A DNA stretch of 38,679 nucleotides from a virus: positions 1-38,679 of IMG/VR virus record IMGVR_UViG_3300046517_001636, one strand, 5' to 3'. The notes under the pieces are model-generated. The model searched no databases and was not told where the DNA came from. It worked only from the letters and a program-made list of their open reading frames with translations. The translations under genes and the position numbers were made by a program. This document shows, in pieces, positions 29,625 to 37,596 of the stretch; the first letter of the stretch is position 1, and every line of letters begins with the position of its first letter.

Positions 29625-31828
29625 CTAATCTTCTGCTTGTGAATGCGATCAACAGTCCGATAGAGATTGCGCCACAATGTGGTGCCCTTGGCCTCGCCTG
29701 CCGCTTTTGCCACATAACCTTCCGGCGTCTTAGCCACTGTCTTAAGACGCTCGCTGATCATCCGGCTATAACCAAGATGCTCCGGGAATTGGCCGTTCGT
29801 GTATTTGATACGCGCCATCTCGGCGAGAGTTTCGTGAAACGCAATATCGTGCGAAACATTGCTTTCATGATATCCCTTCCAGTATTCCGCGCTGTAATCC
29901 GACACACCGTCACCCTTGGCAAACTCCTCGGTAGGATGCTGATAGAGCGCATCGTGCATCGCCGTGTAGTTAGGATATTTTTTGTCGTAGGGTTCGCGCA
30001 GACCGCCGTCGGGTTTCATCATCGCGTCAGTACCGCCGCGCTTGCCCCACCAGTACGGATGATTCGGATCCGGGGCGGGACCCGGATCTTTCTGCATCGC
30101 ATCGGAATCACGACGATAGGCGTCGAGCGCACCCTGAAACTTTTCATGCTCGATCTCGTGCGCGGTCACACCGGCCACGCTTTCCGGCCGCAAATGATCC
30201 GCATACAACCGGATGCGCCCCTGCTCGCCCTTCGTGATCTCTGCGTCGCCGGCTGCAACATGCATCACGCCATTGACATCGAATTGCCGGGTGCCAGCAA
30301 CAACATCTACGCGCGAACTATCAAAACCGAGGTCCTTAGAAACTTTGTCAGCCGTGGCCCAAACTTGCTCGTGGCTCATCCCGCTGGCTTTTTCACCACT
30401 CTCCGGGCCACCAGCCGGGCCACCGCCAGTCCATTTGCCTGACGGATCGCGCGGTTGATCCGGGCTATAGTCAAGCAGCGGAGCGGCGTCCGAACCAACT
30501 CCAGGAAGTGAAAGCTGCGCAGGATCGGCGAGCGCCGGCACGAGCGCGCAGCGGCAATTGGGGTGCGCTGGAATCAGGTCGTCCGCCTCGTCGAGTGAAT
30601 ACGGCCCATCGGCTGCGAGCTCGTCGCATTCGTCACAGACACGATCGTCGCCCGCGGTCTGCACGTTCACTTCTTCGGCTTCCGCTTCTGGCGCAGGCTC
30701 TGGCGCAAGGGCTTGCTCGACCTCCGCTAAAACGCCTTGCTCGGCCTCGGCTGCAGCAGCCTGCTCGGCCTCCACCGCCGCAGCTTCTTCGGCGGCCGCC
30801 TGTGCAGCCTCCTGCTCGACGGCTTGCTCGGCCGCTTTCGCCGCATACTCGGCGGCGCGCGCCTCTTTCCTGGCAGCAAGGACTTTCTGCCACGCTGCCG
30901 CCGCCTCTTTTTCTCTCGCCGCCGTCGCGGCCTTCGCCGCCGCTACTTCCTCGCCGGCTCGAGCACGCGACGCCGCCAATCCCGCTTGAGCCTGCGCGCG
31001 GCTTAGTCCCACCATGGCGCCAGCCATATGGGCCTCAACCTCGGCCGCCACGCGCGCTTGTTCGGCTTCGAGCTCCGCTTGCGCCACCGCTTGCTCGGCT
31101 TCCCGCTGGCGTTGCTGGGCCGCAAACAACTCGTTGGCCGCCCGTTCTGTTCGTTCCTTTTGCGTCTCGCGATCGTGCAGACGATGATCGTGCCGCAAAT
31201 GATCCCGCTTCAAGAACCGCGAGGGCTTGCGCGGCTCCAGGCGTTCCGGCGTGATGCCGACACGCGTGATGCCGGCAGCGCGGAATTGGGCTATCCGACC
31301 GGAGTTGTGCAGCTTGACCGTCAGGGTGTTGGTCGCCATCCGCACGCGAGCGTCACCGACCTTGCGCAGCACCGGCAGAACCCGCCGATACATCGGCTGC
31401 GGCTTGCGCCGGCCGAGCGCGGCACCGGCGGCCTGCCGAGCCACCTGCTGCACAAGCGCAGCCGCGATGCCCGCGAACTCGCGACCGGCGAGCTCGCGGA
31501 ACACCGACGGCAGTGGCGCGGCACCGGGAGGCGTGTGTGTCAACGCACTGCCCGCCTTAAATCCGGAAGCGTAGGCACGCTCGAGAAAGCGTTCCCACCA
31601 GCGGCCACCGAGCAATTGGGCGTTAACCGTCTGCTCGAACCATTGCATGAACGCCGCCAGCCGATTACCCGGATGCGGCAGCAACTGCGCCAGCGGGTCG
31701 CCGCGTGCCGCCATCAGGTCGTGCTCGACCAGCATCGTATGCGTGAGCGAGCGCACCCGCGTCAGGCGGCGATTGCCCTCGGCCAGGAACGATCGCCGCA
31801 AGCCAGCCGTGCCGGTCGGATCGCTCAC
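29621..31828 (-). CDS. MuF-type minor head protein with C-terminal metallopeptidase-like domain
   Basis: 735 aa, GTG start (31828) overlapping the previous stop. Residues 1-225 are a portal-linked head domain. Residues 228-385 are a long Ala/Glu coiled coil (AEQAVAQAELEAEQARVAAE). Residues 394-430 hold the Mu gpF Cys motif: VCDECDELAADGPYSLDEAD, then IPAHPNCRCALVP. A linker with DYSPDQPRDPSGKWTGG (453-469) leads to a C-terminal domain with the zinc signature His557-Glu558-x2-His561 (VTAHEIEHEKFQ) and a possible third ligand near Glu666-Glu670 (FHETLAEMARI). This domain order matches MuF polymorphic toxins: injected or virion-borne enzymes. The enzyme's target is unknown. Confidence 0.8.
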   Translation of the reverse strand: MSDPTGTAGLRRSFLAEGNRRLTRVRSLTHTMLVEHDLMAARGDPLAQLLPHPGNRLAAFMQWFEQTVNAQLLGGRWWERFLERAYASGFKAGSALTHTPPGAAPLPSVFRELAGREFAGIAAALVQQVARQAAGAALGRRKPQPMYRRVLPVLRKVGDARVRMATNTLTVKLHNSGRIAQFRAAGITRVGITPERLEPRKPSRFLKRDHLRHDHRLHDRETQKERTERAANELFAAQQRQREAEQAVAQAELEAEQARVAAEVEAHMAGAMVGLSRAQAQAGLAASRARAGEEVAAAKAATAAREKEAAAAWQKVLAARKEARAAEYAAKAAEQAVEQEAAQAAAEEAAAVEAEQAAAAEAEQGVLAEVEQALAPEPAPEAEAEEVNVQTAGDDRVCDECDELAADGPYSLDEADDLIPAHPNCRCALVPALADPAQLSLPGVGSDAAPLLDYSPDQPRDPSGKWTGGGPAGGPESGEKASGMSHEQVWATADKVSKDLGFDSSRVDVVAGTRQFDVNGVMHVAAGDAEITKGEQGRIRLYADHLRPESVAGVTAHEIEHEKFQGALDAYRRDSDAMQKDPGPAPDPNHPYWWGKRGGTDAMMKPDGGLREPYDKKYPNYTAMHDALYQHPTEEFAKGDGVSDYSAEYWKGYHESNVSHDIAFHETLAEMARIKYTNGQFPEHLGYSRMISERLKTVAKTPEGYVAKAAGEAKGTTLWRNLYRTVDRIHKQKIR

Positions 31829-32196
31829 CGAACGGCGCCTCCCGCGGCGTCTGGTAGATCGATCGCCACCGCAAACTCACGCAGATCTTGCTGCGACACC
31901 GGCGCAGCGCGCGTGCCCGACCGGAACTTGATGAACGCAATGGCGCGCCCGACATCATGCGAGACGAGCACCGCCGCGCCTGGCACCACCACCGGCAATG
32001 TGAGCTCATGGCCGTCGAGCGTGAACAGATCGTTGTAGAACACACCGTCCGTGCTGATCTGAAACGTCAGCGGCGCGGCATCGGTCCAGGCACCCGGCAT
32101 GGTCAACCGCACCAATTCGCCGGCGCTGCAGTCGATGGCGTCCGACAACGATTCACCGGCTTGTATGAAAGGGCCGTTTAGAACCTGCAAGGTCAT
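31825..32196 (-). CDS. Small head-region protein, hypothetical
   Basis: 123 aa, beta-rich: AGELVRLTMPGAWTDAAPLT, then FQISTDGVFYNDLFTLDGHE and VLVSHDVGRAIAFIKFRSG. A similar small protein is common in alphaproteobacterial phage head modules, but no function is known. It overlaps the MuF start by 4 nt (GTGA), so it is coupled to the MuF protein. Confidence 0.68.
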   Translation of the reverse strand: MTLQVLNGPFIQAGESLSDAIDCSAGELVRLTMPGAWTDAAPLTFQISTDGVFYNDLFTLDGHELTLPVVVPGAAVLVSHDVGRAIAFIKFRSGTRAAPVSQQDLREFAVAIDLPDAAGGAVR

Positions 32197-32222
32197 CGTG
32201 TTACCTCTGCATCAAATTTGGT

Positions 32223-32257
32223 GGCCCACCGGAGAGACATGGTGCTCCCGGTGGGCC
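32223..32257. terminator. Long hairpin before the 123-aa gene (terminator or processing site)
   Basis: GGCCCACCGG (32223-32232) and CCGGTGGGCC (32248-32257) form a perfect 10-bp stem with a 15-nt loop. On the plus side it is followed by TTCC only, and on the minus side by ACC, so it has no classical T-tract. It lies downstream of the VPLPA gene and the small 48-aa frame, which would fit a partial terminator or RNA-processing site that lowers downstream expression. Confidence 0.5.
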
Positions 32258-32302
32258 TTCCTGCCTACTGAGCATTGATGGATGGATCAGCGGGGCGGGA
32301 CT

Positions 32303-32449
32303 CTATTTCTCTTTAGGCCTCAGGTTTGCGTTTCCGCGCTTGTAGCTATCAACTCGAATACGCTTTTTGACGCTGCCGTCCTTATTACGAATTACACGCC
32401 AGTAGGCGTGAACCTCGTGCCGCCGCTTCCTATGCTGATGCCGTGGCAT
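32303..32449 (-). CDS. Small basic protein (48 aa), candidate
   Basis: 48 aa starting at the ATG at 32449, overlapping the end of the VPLPA gene by 20 nt in another frame. GAGG is 2 nt before the ATG. The product is strongly basic with protein-like composition (HAYWRVIRNKDGSVKKRIRV, then DSYKRGNANLRPKEK). It may belong to the head module that flanks it. No family recognised. Confidence 0.5.
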   Translation of the reverse strand: MPRHQHRKRRHEVHAYWRVIRNKDGSVKKRIRVDSYKRGNANLRPKEK

Positions 32450-33212
32450 CGCCTCGGCACTGCCGGCGCAGCGACCGCGTCAGCCCGGCCAAGCCCAGCA
32501 AGCCGGCGGCGAAGAACGGCAAGCTTGCTGGCAACGGGGTCACCACTGCCGCCGGTGCGGCCTCAATGAAGAACGAGTCCGGCCCGTCGTTCAACCCAGA
32601 CATGAGCGCCACGAAGCCAATCGTATCACCCACATGCACATCGTTCAGGTTCAGCAGCGCCCCGGTGATGGAGTAATCCGGGAAGCCGGTGCCGTTGTTC
32701 TTCGATGGCACGTTGCCAGTCGTCCCACCAGTGAAGCTCGCCAGCACGGTATGCGTCGTGAAGTCGAGGAAGAAAAACGAGTTCAACGTCTGCGGCGAGT
32801 TGGTATCGTTGACATCGACGCCGATGCTGAAGCCCAAACTGGTGTCGCCGTTGAGCAACAAGAAAGCCAGAAAGGGACTACCGGCACCAACGGTGTAGCC
32901 CGTAGCGAACGTATTGTCGGCGAGCGTGTTGCGACCCCCATTGCCTTGATCGGAGAACGCAGTGATCGAAGACACGCTTCCGTTGTTGCTATAGTCGTTG
33001 TAGCCGAAGTTCGCCGGTTGCTGCGGCTGGTTGGCACCGCAGATGACGCACGGGGCATTCTGTGGCTGATTCCCGGCGGGCACCACGTTTCCGAGGCTCA
33101 GGCTGCCCGAGTTGGTGGTATCCCAAGTCACACCGCCTAGCGTGACGGTGCTGGCCGCGCCAGGACAGGTAAGCGCCGCCAGGATGGCGGTCGTAGCCAA
33201 AACTCTCTTCAT
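32430..33212 (-). CDS. Exported VPLPA-CTERM-like protein (cell-surface moron)
   Basis: 260 aa from MKRVLATTAILAALTCPGAA, a Sec signal peptide with cleavage near Ala19/Ala20. The mature part (25-215) is Asn/Gly/Thr-rich and beta-like (SSITAFSDQGNGGRNTLADN). The C-terminus shows the VPLPA-CTERM pattern: TPLPASLPFFAAGLLGLAGL (225-244), then Arg-rich TRSLRRQCR. In host bacteria this tripartite tail is a sorting signal for the exosortase/EPS system. The ATG lies only 4 nt after the portal stop with the GGAG in the portal's end. It is not a phage structural type, so it is a candidate lysogenic-conversion gene. Confidence 0.82.
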   Translation of the reverse strand: MKRVLATTAILAALTCPGAASTVTLGGVTWDTTNSGSLSLGNVVPAGNQPQNAPCVICGANQPQQPANFGYNDYSNNGSVSSITAFSDQGNGGRNTLADNTFATGYTVGAGSPFLAFLLLNGDTSLGFSIGVDVNDTNSPQTLNSFFFLDFTTHTVLASFTGGTTGNVPSKNNGTGFPDYSITGALLNLNDVHVGDTIGFVALMSGLNDGPDSFFIEAAPAAVVTPLPASLPFFAAGLLGLAGLTRSLRRQCRGDATASA

Positions 33213-33216
33213 AGGT

Positions 33217-34719
33217 TTATTCTCCGTTGGTTGAAGCGTTCGGTGCCGGCATCGGCGGCGGCAGTAAGGCAGCGTTTGGATCAGCCGGTGGCGCATTTGG
33301 ATCGGGCGGTTGTCCCGTGAAAGGCGCCAGTTGCGGCGGTGGCGGCGCGGGCGCGTTGTGTTCCTCGACCGTATCGCCCTCGGCCTCCGCATCCGCAAGC
33401 GCCTGCTCGAGCCCCGGATAGAACCCGTCCTCGATCAACTGATTGATGCGCGCGTGCGCCAGCGCGGTCGGCGGGATCTGGCCCTCGTCGGCGTCAATCT
33501 TGTAGGTCTGCGCCTTCTTGAGCGCCAAATCCGCCTTCTCGCCGTCGGTCTGCTGCCACAGCGAGTTCCATTCGTAATAGATTTCGTCCGGTCGATCGCC
33601 CAAGGACGAACGGATCAGCACCTCATCGAGGATGTTCATTGCCGGCGTCAGGTTGACCGACTGCTCGCTGGCTAGCCGATCGTAGTAATTCCGGAAATCT
33701 GCCTCACCAGTGGTGTTGAGGCCGCGATGCGGCAGACCCAGAAACCGCGAGGCTGGAATATCGGCGGCGCCCGACGTGATCTGCAGGTAGGCCGTCAGCA
33801 AGGCCTCGGCTCCCGCCAGGTTGGTCCCGATGCGCTGCCACTCCTCGCCGGAATCCAGCAGGATGGTGTTGATGATCGACTTGGCGACATTGGCGTTACT
33901 AAACCGGCTGATGATCTTCTGTGTGCCGGTGTCGGTCGACAACTCATCGCTCAGATTCGGCACCTTGATCACGTCGATCTTCATTTCCGACATGAGCGTC
34001 GCCAGCGATCCACTGATCAACCCGCACGCCTTGATCGCGTCGTTGATCGGCTGCAACACGCTGTCCCCGAACGATGACGTGCTCGAGGTGAGAATGTCGG
34101 GCGGCGGCAGTCCGACGAACCGCACGACCCGCGACGGATGCAACTTGACTTGCGAACCAGGCATCAGCGCGAGCGACGCGGAATTGGTCAGCACGGGGCG
34201 GCCAAATCGCTCGAACTGTGTCTGCAACTGATACCAACTGGGCTGCCCCCAGTATGGCGAGCTTATGTCCCAGACTGTTTCGCCCATCGACAAATAGTGC
34301 CACGGCACCACATGCAGGAACTTCAGATCGCCTTCGCCGACCGCTTCAGGGACGAGCTCCTCCTCCGGATTGCCGGATTCGACCCCGATGACGATGACCG
34401 AGCCGCCGTACAGCCGCGCCTTGACCAGCGCCTGCTGCACTTTCATCTGCACGAACAATTTTCGCTCGCACATCTCGAGTTTGGTGATTTGATCCTGCTC
34501 GGCCTGCCACGCCCGCCATTCCCGCGTCATGTCAAAGGCCGGAATATCGATGCACTTGCGCGCGATCCAGTCGCCGCGATAGGCGATCTCACATTCGGCC
34601 AGCGACATCGGCGCGAACGTGTACTGCTGCGACGCGAATTTGTCGCGGCCAGGCACACCGAGGCCGGCCAGGAGATTGGTGAAACCGTCACGTAAAGGTT
34701 TCAGGCTGATGACGCCCAT
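33217..34719 (-). CDS. Portal protein (DUF1073 type)
   Basis: 500 aa from MGVISLKPLRDGFTNLLAGL. Matches the DUF1073 portal family: CEIAYRGDWIARKCIDIPAF, then DMTREWRAW and LKFLHVVPWHYLSMGET. It has the acidic, Pro-rich C-terminus (AEAEGDTVEEHNAPAPPPPQ) seen in such portals. Proteins with this domain can carry an anti-CBASS Acb1 part, but no HxT/HxS pair typical of Acb1 is seen, so it is read as a plain portal, the ring for DNA entry. The frame runs upstream to 34935 without support. Confidence 0.87.
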   Translation of the reverse strand: MGVISLKPLRDGFTNLLAGLGVPGRDKFASQQYTFAPMSLAECEIAYRGDWIARKCIDIPAFDMTREWRAWQAEQDQITKLEMCERKLFVQMKVQQALVKARLYGGSVIVIGVESGNPEEELVPEAVGEGDLKFLHVVPWHYLSMGETVWDISSPYWGQPSWYQLQTQFERFGRPVLTNSASLALMPGSQVKLHPSRVVRFVGLPPPDILTSSTSSFGDSVLQPINDAIKACGLISGSLATLMSEMKIDVIKVPNLSDELSTDTGTQKIISRFSNANVAKSIINTILLDSGEEWQRIGTNLAGAEALLTAYLQITSGAADIPASRFLGLPHRGLNTTGEADFRNYYDRLASEQSVNLTPAMNILDEVLIRSSLGDRPDEIYYEWNSLWQQTDGEKADLALKKAQTYKIDADEGQIPPTALAHARINQLIEDGFYPGLEQALADAEAEGDTVEEHNAPAPPPPQLAPFTGQPPDPNAPPADPNAALLPPPMPAPNASTNGE

Positions 34720-34859
34720 TTGCGGTAATCCTGAAATCTGACCATAATCGGGACGGGCTTGACGATTGATCCGGTGACCGCGGACTAGATCATTCGAGAC
34801 ACATGAGGGAAAATTAAATGCGCCGGGGACACCCGGAGAGCCCAGGCCCTCGCCCAGCA

Positions 34860-36131
34860 TCAACTCGCCATGGCATCGAGATTGTAGCTGCGCTTCTTGC
34901 GCTCGAAGCACGCCCACGCCAGCGCAAGCGCGCACACGCAGTCGTCATGCTGCCCGGGTGGCGCCGAATAGCGCACGCCGAGCGCGGTGTAGGAATATTC
35001 GAACTCGGACAACTCGATGCTGATCGGCCCTTGCGGAAAGCGCACCTTGCGTTCGTGGATCGCCAGCGCCAGACCTTCCATCAGCATCTGCTTGGATGCG
35101 CTGGTGAACCGAAACCCTTCCAGCCGCGGGCACGACAATTCGTAGACGTCAGCGCCATTGCCGCTCTTGCTGTGATCCGGGCGCTTGATCGCCTCGACGA
35201 TCGGGTCACCGACGCCGGTCTCATCGATCAGCGCCGGCGTCCTGGCGACAAACTTCTTGATGATCTTGACTTGTTCCGACCACGGCTTCTGAAACCGCAG
35301 CGCAATGGCGACGCAGCCCTCGGCATCAAGCCCGATGCCCACCGTCCAGTCCTGCTTGCGCGCCAGATCCCAACCCCACGCAACCGCCGGCTTGCCGGAC
35401 AGCGGCGCGATGCAGGCGCGAATGTGATCGGCCCCGAATGGATTGCCTTCGTCGTCGCTCGGCTCGGCGAGGTAGAGCTCGCGGAACACATGGTCCGGTA
35501 GCATCGACTTGGCCGACTCGATCTCGGCATCGGCCAGCACACCCGCCGCCACCGCGTCATAGGCCGTGAGCTTGTGATATCCGAGTTCGGGAAAGCCCGC
35601 CTCGGCCTTGCGCGCGAGCTGATAGAACCAATTCTTGCGGCCCTTGACGTTGCCGATGATGCGGATCGGCCCGCGCGTCGCCGTCAGGGTCGAGCGGATG
35701 GCGTGCCAGCTTTCCTCTTTGAAGCGCGACGCCTCGTCGATCACCGCCGCATAGACGTCTTCGCCGTACAGCGAGTCCGAGTGATCGCCGCTGCGGAACG
35801 CAATCACTGCACCGCGGGCGTTGGTCAATGTGTGATCGCTGAGATTGACGGCGAAGATCGGCAACCCGTCCTGGTCGACGAAATGCTGGCGCATGCGGTT
35901 GAATGCGATGCGTGCCTGCAGGCTCACCGGCGCAACCCACCAGAAGTTCTGGCCGGGCGCGCCCTGCAACGCCTTCTCGTACAGCCAGATAATGCCGCTG
36001 ACGGTCTTGCCGCTCTTGCTGCTCGCCTCGATGACGGAGATGCGGCGCGGATCGAACATCGCCGCCATCTGCTTGGAATACAGCGGCGGCCGTTGATAGA
36101 TGATCTCTTGCGCCGCTTGGTCGAGCATCAC
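34860..36131 (-). CDS. terL: Terminase large subunit
   Basis: 423 aa. ATPase: Walker A ASSKSGKT (36-43) and Walker B VIDEAS with Asp132/Glu133; coupling region ATRGPIRIIGNVKG. RNase H-like nuclease: Asp255 in WGWDLARKQDW, Asp303/Glu304 in LIDETGVGD and Asp396/Asp397 in GQHDDCVCALALA. It packages phage DNA into the prohead. The start (36131 or the next Met at 36128) overlaps the small-subunit stop. The 140 bp to the portal start (34720-34859) hold no gene I can support. It contains TCGGGACGGG, like part of the element at 37597. Confidence 0.93.
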   Translation of the reverse strand: MMLDQAAQEIIYQRPPLYSKQMAAMFDPRRISVIEASSKSGKTVSGIIWLYEKALQGAPGQNFWWVAPVSLQARIAFNRMRQHFVDQDGLPIFAVNLSDHTLTNARGAVIAFRSGDHSDSLYGEDVYAAVIDEASRFKEESWHAIRSTLTATRGPIRIIGNVKGRKNWFYQLARKAEAGFPELGYHKLTAYDAVAAGVLADAEIESAKSMLPDHVFRELYLAEPSDDEGNPFGADHIRACIAPLSGKPAVAWGWDLARKQDWTVGIGLDAEGCVAIALRFQKPWSEQVKIIKKFVARTPALIDETGVGDPIVEAIKRPDHSKSGNGADVYELSCPRLEGFRFTSASKQMLMEGLALAIHERKVRFPQGPISIELSEFEYSYTALGVRYSAPPGQHDDCVCALALAWACFERKKRSYNLDAMAS

Positions 36132-36646
36132 GCCGCGGCCTCTTCATCACCGGCGCCAGCAGGTTGCTCCTCGACCGCCGTCGCATCGCCATCGATCACC
36201 GCGTCGCTGTACACCTTGCCGCCGCGCTCATCGAGGATCGTGCAATTGACGATGGTCCGCCGCTGCTCGCCCTGCGGCATCATCGCGATCGCCGCCAACC
36301 GCGGCGCCTCGTACGGCGTAATCGCCTCGAGGTATCGAAGCTGCAGCACGGCGAGCTCCATGAACATCTTGTAATCGCCGCCTGGCCGCGGTTGGCCGTC
36401 GGGTTGCCACGGTTGCTTGAGCGCCATCGCCGAGCCAAGGTACCGCGCGGTCTCGCGCAAGCTCGTCAGCGACAGCTTCTGCACGACCGGCGCGTTCGCC
36501 TTGGCCTTCTCGATCGCCGCGACGGTTCGCTTGTTCAGCGATCCGGCTGGACGGCCGCCCTTGCCGGGGTTGTTAGGGTCTTTTGCCCGCGACTTGCGTT
36601 TGGCGGATTTGGCGGGGCCACTGGGCTGGGAGAGATCTGAGAGCAT
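36128..36646 (-). CDS. terS: Terminase small subunit
   Basis: 172 aa. The N-terminus has a Lys/Arg/Gly DNA-binding region (NPGKGGRPAGSLNKRTVAAI). A helical middle (YKMFMELAVLQLRYLEAITP) is followed by an acidic tail (VEEQPAGAGDEEAAA). Its place directly before the large subunit, with overlapping stop and start, supports the assignment. It recognises the packaging site. The family is not sharply defined by motifs. Confidence 0.78.
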   Translation of the reverse strand: MLSDLSQPSGPAKSAKRKSRAKDPNNPGKGGRPAGSLNKRTVAAIEKAKANAPVVQKLSLTSLRETARYLGSAMALKQPWQPDGQPRPGGDYKMFMELAVLQLRYLEAITPYEAPRLAAIAMMPQGEQRRTIVNCTILDERGGKVYSDAVIDGDATAVEEQPAGAGDEEAAA

Positions 36647-36776
36647 CGTTATTCGAGCTTTGCCATCAGTATTTTACCCCGGTATTGCCTCAAATTGTGT
36701 GACTGCCCTGTACTTAGGGTCTATTTCGCGCGCGCCGGCTCGCTTGGCGCAAAACGCACCAGCGGCCATTTGTGGG

Positions 36777-36792
36777 CGTTTCACGTGAAACA
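36777..36792. promoter_or_regulatory. parS: parS-like ParB-binding site
   Basis: CGTTTCACGTGAAACA contains a perfect 14-bp palindrome GTTTCACGTGAAAC (36778-36791) and matches 15 of 16 bases of the bacterial consensus TGTTNCACGTGAAACA. It sits in 36647-36940, a non-coding stretch between the NusG-like gene and terminase where I see no other gene. No parA or parB gene is in the window, so it would rely on host ParB. Confidence 0.7.
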
Positions 36793-36940
36793 CAAATTCG
36801 GGGTTTATTTGGAAACGCGCGCCGCGCGGTCGAGGGACGTGATTTTCGGCCCTCAATAGATGCGAGGAATGGAAACCAACAATAATGTGAGGCAACCAAT
36901 GCACGCGACAAATGGAACTTTGATTGATCGCAGTTTTCGA

Positions 36941-37468
36941 TTAGTAGCTCTGATTGGCCGAAACCGCAATAGGTAGTCCAACCGATTCAATGAGATCGCC
37001 GGCGCCGAGCTCGATGCGGGTCTCGCGGCCGAACATCTCGAGCAGGACGATTTCGCGGTCGCGCGGGCTCATGCCCTGGTAGATCGCGGTGAAGCCGCAG
37101 AACGAGCCTGAGTTAATTCGCACGCTCTGGCCTGGCTTGAACGCCCGCGATTTCGGTGGTTTCGGTAGCCTTACCAAACCGTTGCGCATGGTTGCGCCCT
37201 TGATTTTATCGATTTCGGCGTCCGGGCAGCAGGCTGGATGGTCGCCGGCCATGATCAGGCCAAGCACGCCGATCGTTTTGGTTATGACCCGCCAGCGGTC
37301 GACGACCCGCACGAACAGGTAGCTGGGAAACAGCGCCACGATCCGCGGCGTACCGTTGAGGTGGATGCGGATGCGCGGGGCGAAGATCTCGAAGCCTTCC
37401 TCGGCGAGCCGGATGCCGGCGGAGGATTCCCGCTGCGAGACGGTTTGCGCCACGGCCCAAAAGGTCAT
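36941..37468 (-). CDS. NusG/RfaH-like transcription factor
   Basis: 175 aa from MTFWAVAQTVSQRESSAG. N-terminal NGN fold: FEIFAPRIRIHLNGTPRIVA, then LFPSYLFVRVVDRWRV, which are the RNA polymerase clamp-contact strands. C-terminal KOW domain: RAFKPGQSVRINSGSFCGFT, then AIYQGMSPRDREIVLLEMFG. The normal host NusG is an independent essential gene; this is a phage paralogue lying about 300 bp upstream of the late operon on the same strand. It probably acts as a processive antiterminator that lets polymerase run through it, by analogy with RfaH and other NusG paralogues. Confidence 0.85.
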   Translation of the reverse strand: MTFWAVAQTVSQRESSAGIRLAEEGFEIFAPRIRIHLNGTPRIVALFPSYLFVRVVDRWRVITKTIGVLGLIMAGDHPACCPDAEIDKIKGATMRNGLVRLPKPPKSRAFKPGQSVRINSGSFCGFTAIYQGMSPRDREIVLLEMFGRETRIELGAGDLIESVGLPIAVSANQSY

Positions 37469-37560
37469 GGCCATTGCCTTTAGCGCGGCGGCGGCAGGCG
37501 CGTCAAATTTTGGCTCGAAAGCTCGCTCGTTTTTCGATCCCGAATTCGAACCGAAAAATC

Positions 37561-37590
37561 CTCTGACTCAGAGTTCTTATATATAGGACT
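37561..37590. promoter_or_regulatory. Palindrome next to a TATATATA promoter-like element
   Basis: CTCTGA-C-TCAGAG (37561-37573), a perfect palindrome, is followed by TTATATATAGG (37577-37587), which offers a -10-like hexamer on either strand. No good -35 stands at the right distance. It is about 90 bp upstream of the NusG-like gene, so a regulated promoter for it is possible. Confidence 0.4.
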
Positions 37591-37596
37591 AGAGTA

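Noticed and set aside
30508-31254. Repetitive Pro/Ala/Leu-rich plus-strand frame and apparent DNA repeats
   Set aside because: Explained by the Ala/Glu coiled coil of the MuF protein on the other strand; not an independent gene or repeat element.
33217-34719. Anti-CBASS Acb1 activity in the DUF1073 protein
   Set aside because: No paired HxT/HxS phosphodiesterase motifs are visible; portal features dominate.
36674-36911. Two 65-76-aa minus frames in the parS region
   Set aside because: No ribosome site and no protein-like pattern; the FHVKR string just reflects the parS palindrome.
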